Of a stretch of 10,891 nt of DNA, positions 1 to 10,891 are shown piece by piece. Source of the stretch: Cephalothrix spiralis (taxonomy: Eukaryota > Nemertea > Palaeonemertea > Archinemertea > Cephalotrichidae). A program made the translations under genes and the position numbers. The stretch covers positions 1-10,891 of the forward strand of contig JAUCNG010389923.1 of the NCBI GenBank assembly GCA_032353305.1. Reading direction: 5' to 3'. The stretch's first letter is position 1, and each line of letters starts with the position of its first letter. Under the pieces are notes generated by a model. That model did no database searches. It had not been told where the DNA came from and was given only the letters and a program-made list of their open reading frames with translations.

Positions 1-705
1 ATGGAGATTATTTGATTTAAAAATGCAAATATCATGTACATGTCATCGGCTGTGTATTATTTTGTCGTATATACATGTGTACATGGAAAATTTTACCCTG
101 ATAAATGCGCGCCCCGACTGTCAGTGCTAAATATGAATTTAGCACGTCCAGCCGAAAGAGTGCGTGATCAGATTAGCAAAGCACAGAATTCTAATCTCTC
201 ATTTATTAGGGTAGGGAAATTTAAAACAGATACGACATTATAATACAAAGCCGACGATGTATTTGAATATGATTTTTTTAAAATCCCATCAGCTTTACGA
301 TGTTATGTAATAGATGACATTAGTAATTGATTTAAAGTTCCATGTGCTACCAGCTGCATGTACCCCTAAATTTGAAAATGTCTTAATATATGCTATATAA
401 TATGTTATATTCCATAGTAACCTTAACCGTGTTGATAGCCAATAACCTTTTCCGAAATCCTAATTCTACAATTAATGCACGATTTAGTAGAAGCTTGGTT
501 TGCAATTGAAAATATTCCTTTTCATCCTTTTTCTCCATAACCATTTCAAAACTTATATGCTTAACCTTTGCATTGGAAGCAGCGTTTTAATTGTTTAAGA
601 CAAGACAATTAAAATATCTCTCAGCTCGTAGAATAAACTCTTGGGTTGGAACTAGCTTCAGGGTTCTTTCGCATTCTTAAAAGTCTTGAAAACCTAAAAC
701 AAAAT

Positions 706-786
706 AAGCCAAGATGTTTTAAGTACAATATGGCTGTTACCCCTTAAATTTTGTAATCTTTAAGTACTTTAAAACAGCCTTGGCTT
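706..786. repeat. Foldback repeat, arms about 21-23 bases
   Basis: AAGCCAAGATGTTTTAAGTAC at 706-726 is the near reverse complement of 764-786, differing by two substitutions and two one-base indels. The loop is 37 bases. Weaker pairing may extend outside the arms (AAAGTCTTG near 690 against AAGGTCTTTT near 792). No coding content. It may be a decayed miniature transposon or an intronic hairpin. Confidence 0.6.
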
Positions 787-905
787 GCTTTAAGGTCTTT
801 TTTAATAAATTAGGGATTACGGATCTGTTGTTCAGATTTTTTACGAAAATAAAATTCTATTTAAGCCCGCCGTTGAGAATATTTTTTTAAACAGTTTATT
901 TAAAA

Positions 906-1229
906 AGACTGCAGGGGTCGTATTCACCAAATTTACTCTTTAACCTTCAGTTATGATAAAGAAAAAGAGCAATTTTAATCTAAAATATGACATTTTACAG
1001 AATATTTTCTTTCGTTTATATTGTATTTATCTTATGTTTACTCCTATAAGTTACGACTGCTTCAAAGGTGTCGTAACTTTAAAGAGTAAAAATAAGACTA
1101 AAATACCGACATTTATAACTTTGTCATTATTATCTTTAGAAAATATTGAGTACTTCTTGATTTAAGGACCAAAATTGCTCATTTTTTTGGTCATAACTAA
1201 GAGTTAATTTGGTGAATACGGCCCAGACT
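906..1229. mobile_element. Putative miniature inverted-repeat element (MITE) of about 310 bases
   Basis: The left arm at 915-976 begins GGGTCGTATTCACCAAAT. The right arm at 1171-1224 reads, reverse complemented, GGGCCGTATTCACCAAAT and then CTCTTAGTTATG, matching the left arm apart from a short insertion and a few changes. Both arms end inward in GAGCAATTTT. A second inverted pair sits in the middle: AAGTTACGAC (1048-1057) and GTCGTAACTT (1070-1079). AGACT occurs just outside each end (906-910 and 1225-1229) and could be a 5-base target duplication, though three to four bases lie between it and the left arm. No transposase frame is present. The superfamily cannot be assigned by eye. Confidence 0.72.
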
Positions 1230-1660
1230 TTTATCTAATCCGGCCTGTTGAAATTCGGACTTTTAGGCCGCTCTTTTTCACTTTATAAAGTGCTCGATTG
1301 CCACTGGGCTTTCTGGGAAAAACAGCTGTAATCCAAAATGATTAAAAAAAGCCTAAGCACACAAAACATGTGACTATGTTGCATAAAGATGGTAAAGATT
1401 TAGAATTAAATCTTGTTGTTAAAAATGTACATGTATATATTATTTTCCTAGAAGTTTCATATAATTCTTATTCTACCAGCTCTGAGAGTTGACATATTTG
1501 ATCTTCAATAGCCTCTGCCTTAATTATTCTAACATTACCATCTTCCGCAATTTAACAATCTACCTTAAGCAATTGTTTCATGGTGCAATGCAAATTTAAC
1601 TAATCAAACCTGTAACTATATCGCTGTTGTCCCTCTTCTTCTTTTTTTAAAATGATTCAG

Positions 1661-10891
<9,231 letters not shown>

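Larger units (their letters stand above)
1..1660. other. Upstream or intronic DNA, no recognisable exon
   Basis: AT-rich sequence before the first recognisable kinesin exon. Because that exon starts mid-codon, at least the 3' part is an intron. Short open stretches here (for example 34-243 and 953-1165) encode low-complexity, unrecognisable peptides. The poorly conserved N-terminal exons of a kinesin-13 could hide here, but I see none with both good splice sites and a plausible peptide. The stretch contains two foldback elements, listed separately. The pyrimidine tract feeding the exon 1 acceptor is at about 1629-1648. Confidence 0.6.

Noticed and set aside
33-42. CATGTACATG palindrome and similar ATGTACATGTA words (also near 1425 and 75)
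   Set aside because: Such words are common in AT-rich animal genomes; too short and scattered to call a feature or fix the organism.
34-243. 69-codon open frame near the left edge as a possible N-terminal exon
   Set aside because: The peptide has no kinesin-13 character and I see no donor that would join it in the required phase to 1661.

Overview
The window is AT-rich animal genomic DNA, by eye about two-thirds A+T, with short exons, long introns and GT-AG splice sites. It holds most of one split protein-coding gene on the + strand: a kinesin-13 (KIF2 / MCAK / Klp10A family) microtubule depolymerase. Ten exons between 1661 and 10891 join in one open frame of 432 complete codons. They give the basic neck and essentially the whole catalytic motor core, ending just after the core. 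The gene's start lies upstream, or in N-terminal exons of 1-1660 that I cannot recognise. Its C-terminal coiled coil and stop codon lie beyond the right edge.

All kinesin signature motifs are present: RKRP of strand beta-1, the P-loop GQTGSGKT, switch I SSRSH and switch II DLAGNE. So are two kinesin-13 hallmarks, KVD in loop 2 and KEC in helix alpha-4. No frameshift, premature stop or broken splice site is seen, so the gene looks functional. The protein resembles both insect Klp10A and vertebrate KIF2. The intron-rich layout and repeat-filled introns suggest an invertebrate metazoan. A mollusc or other lophotrochozoan is a guess; the species cannot be fixed from this sequence.

Layout: 1-1660 is upstream or intronic, with two foldback elements (706-786 and 906-1229). 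Exons 1 to 10 follow, separated by nine introns of about 470-1250 bases. Intron 2 has a 58-base near-perfect palindrome followed by an array of alternating inverted and tandem 31-base units. Intron 3 has a short tandem duplication and a segment bounded by C-rich direct repeats. Intron 4 has a foldback with 27-base arms. Intron 5 has a degenerate tRNA-like patch. Intron 7 has a short degenerate tandem repeat. Introns 8 and 9 are mosaics of CpG-rich blocks in AT-rich DNA.

I found no second gene, no RNA gene I would call with confidence, no CRISPR array and no bacterial-type feature. I found no convincing new biological system. The least explained parts are the non-coding foldback and repeat structures in the introns, which look like small non-autonomous transposable elements.
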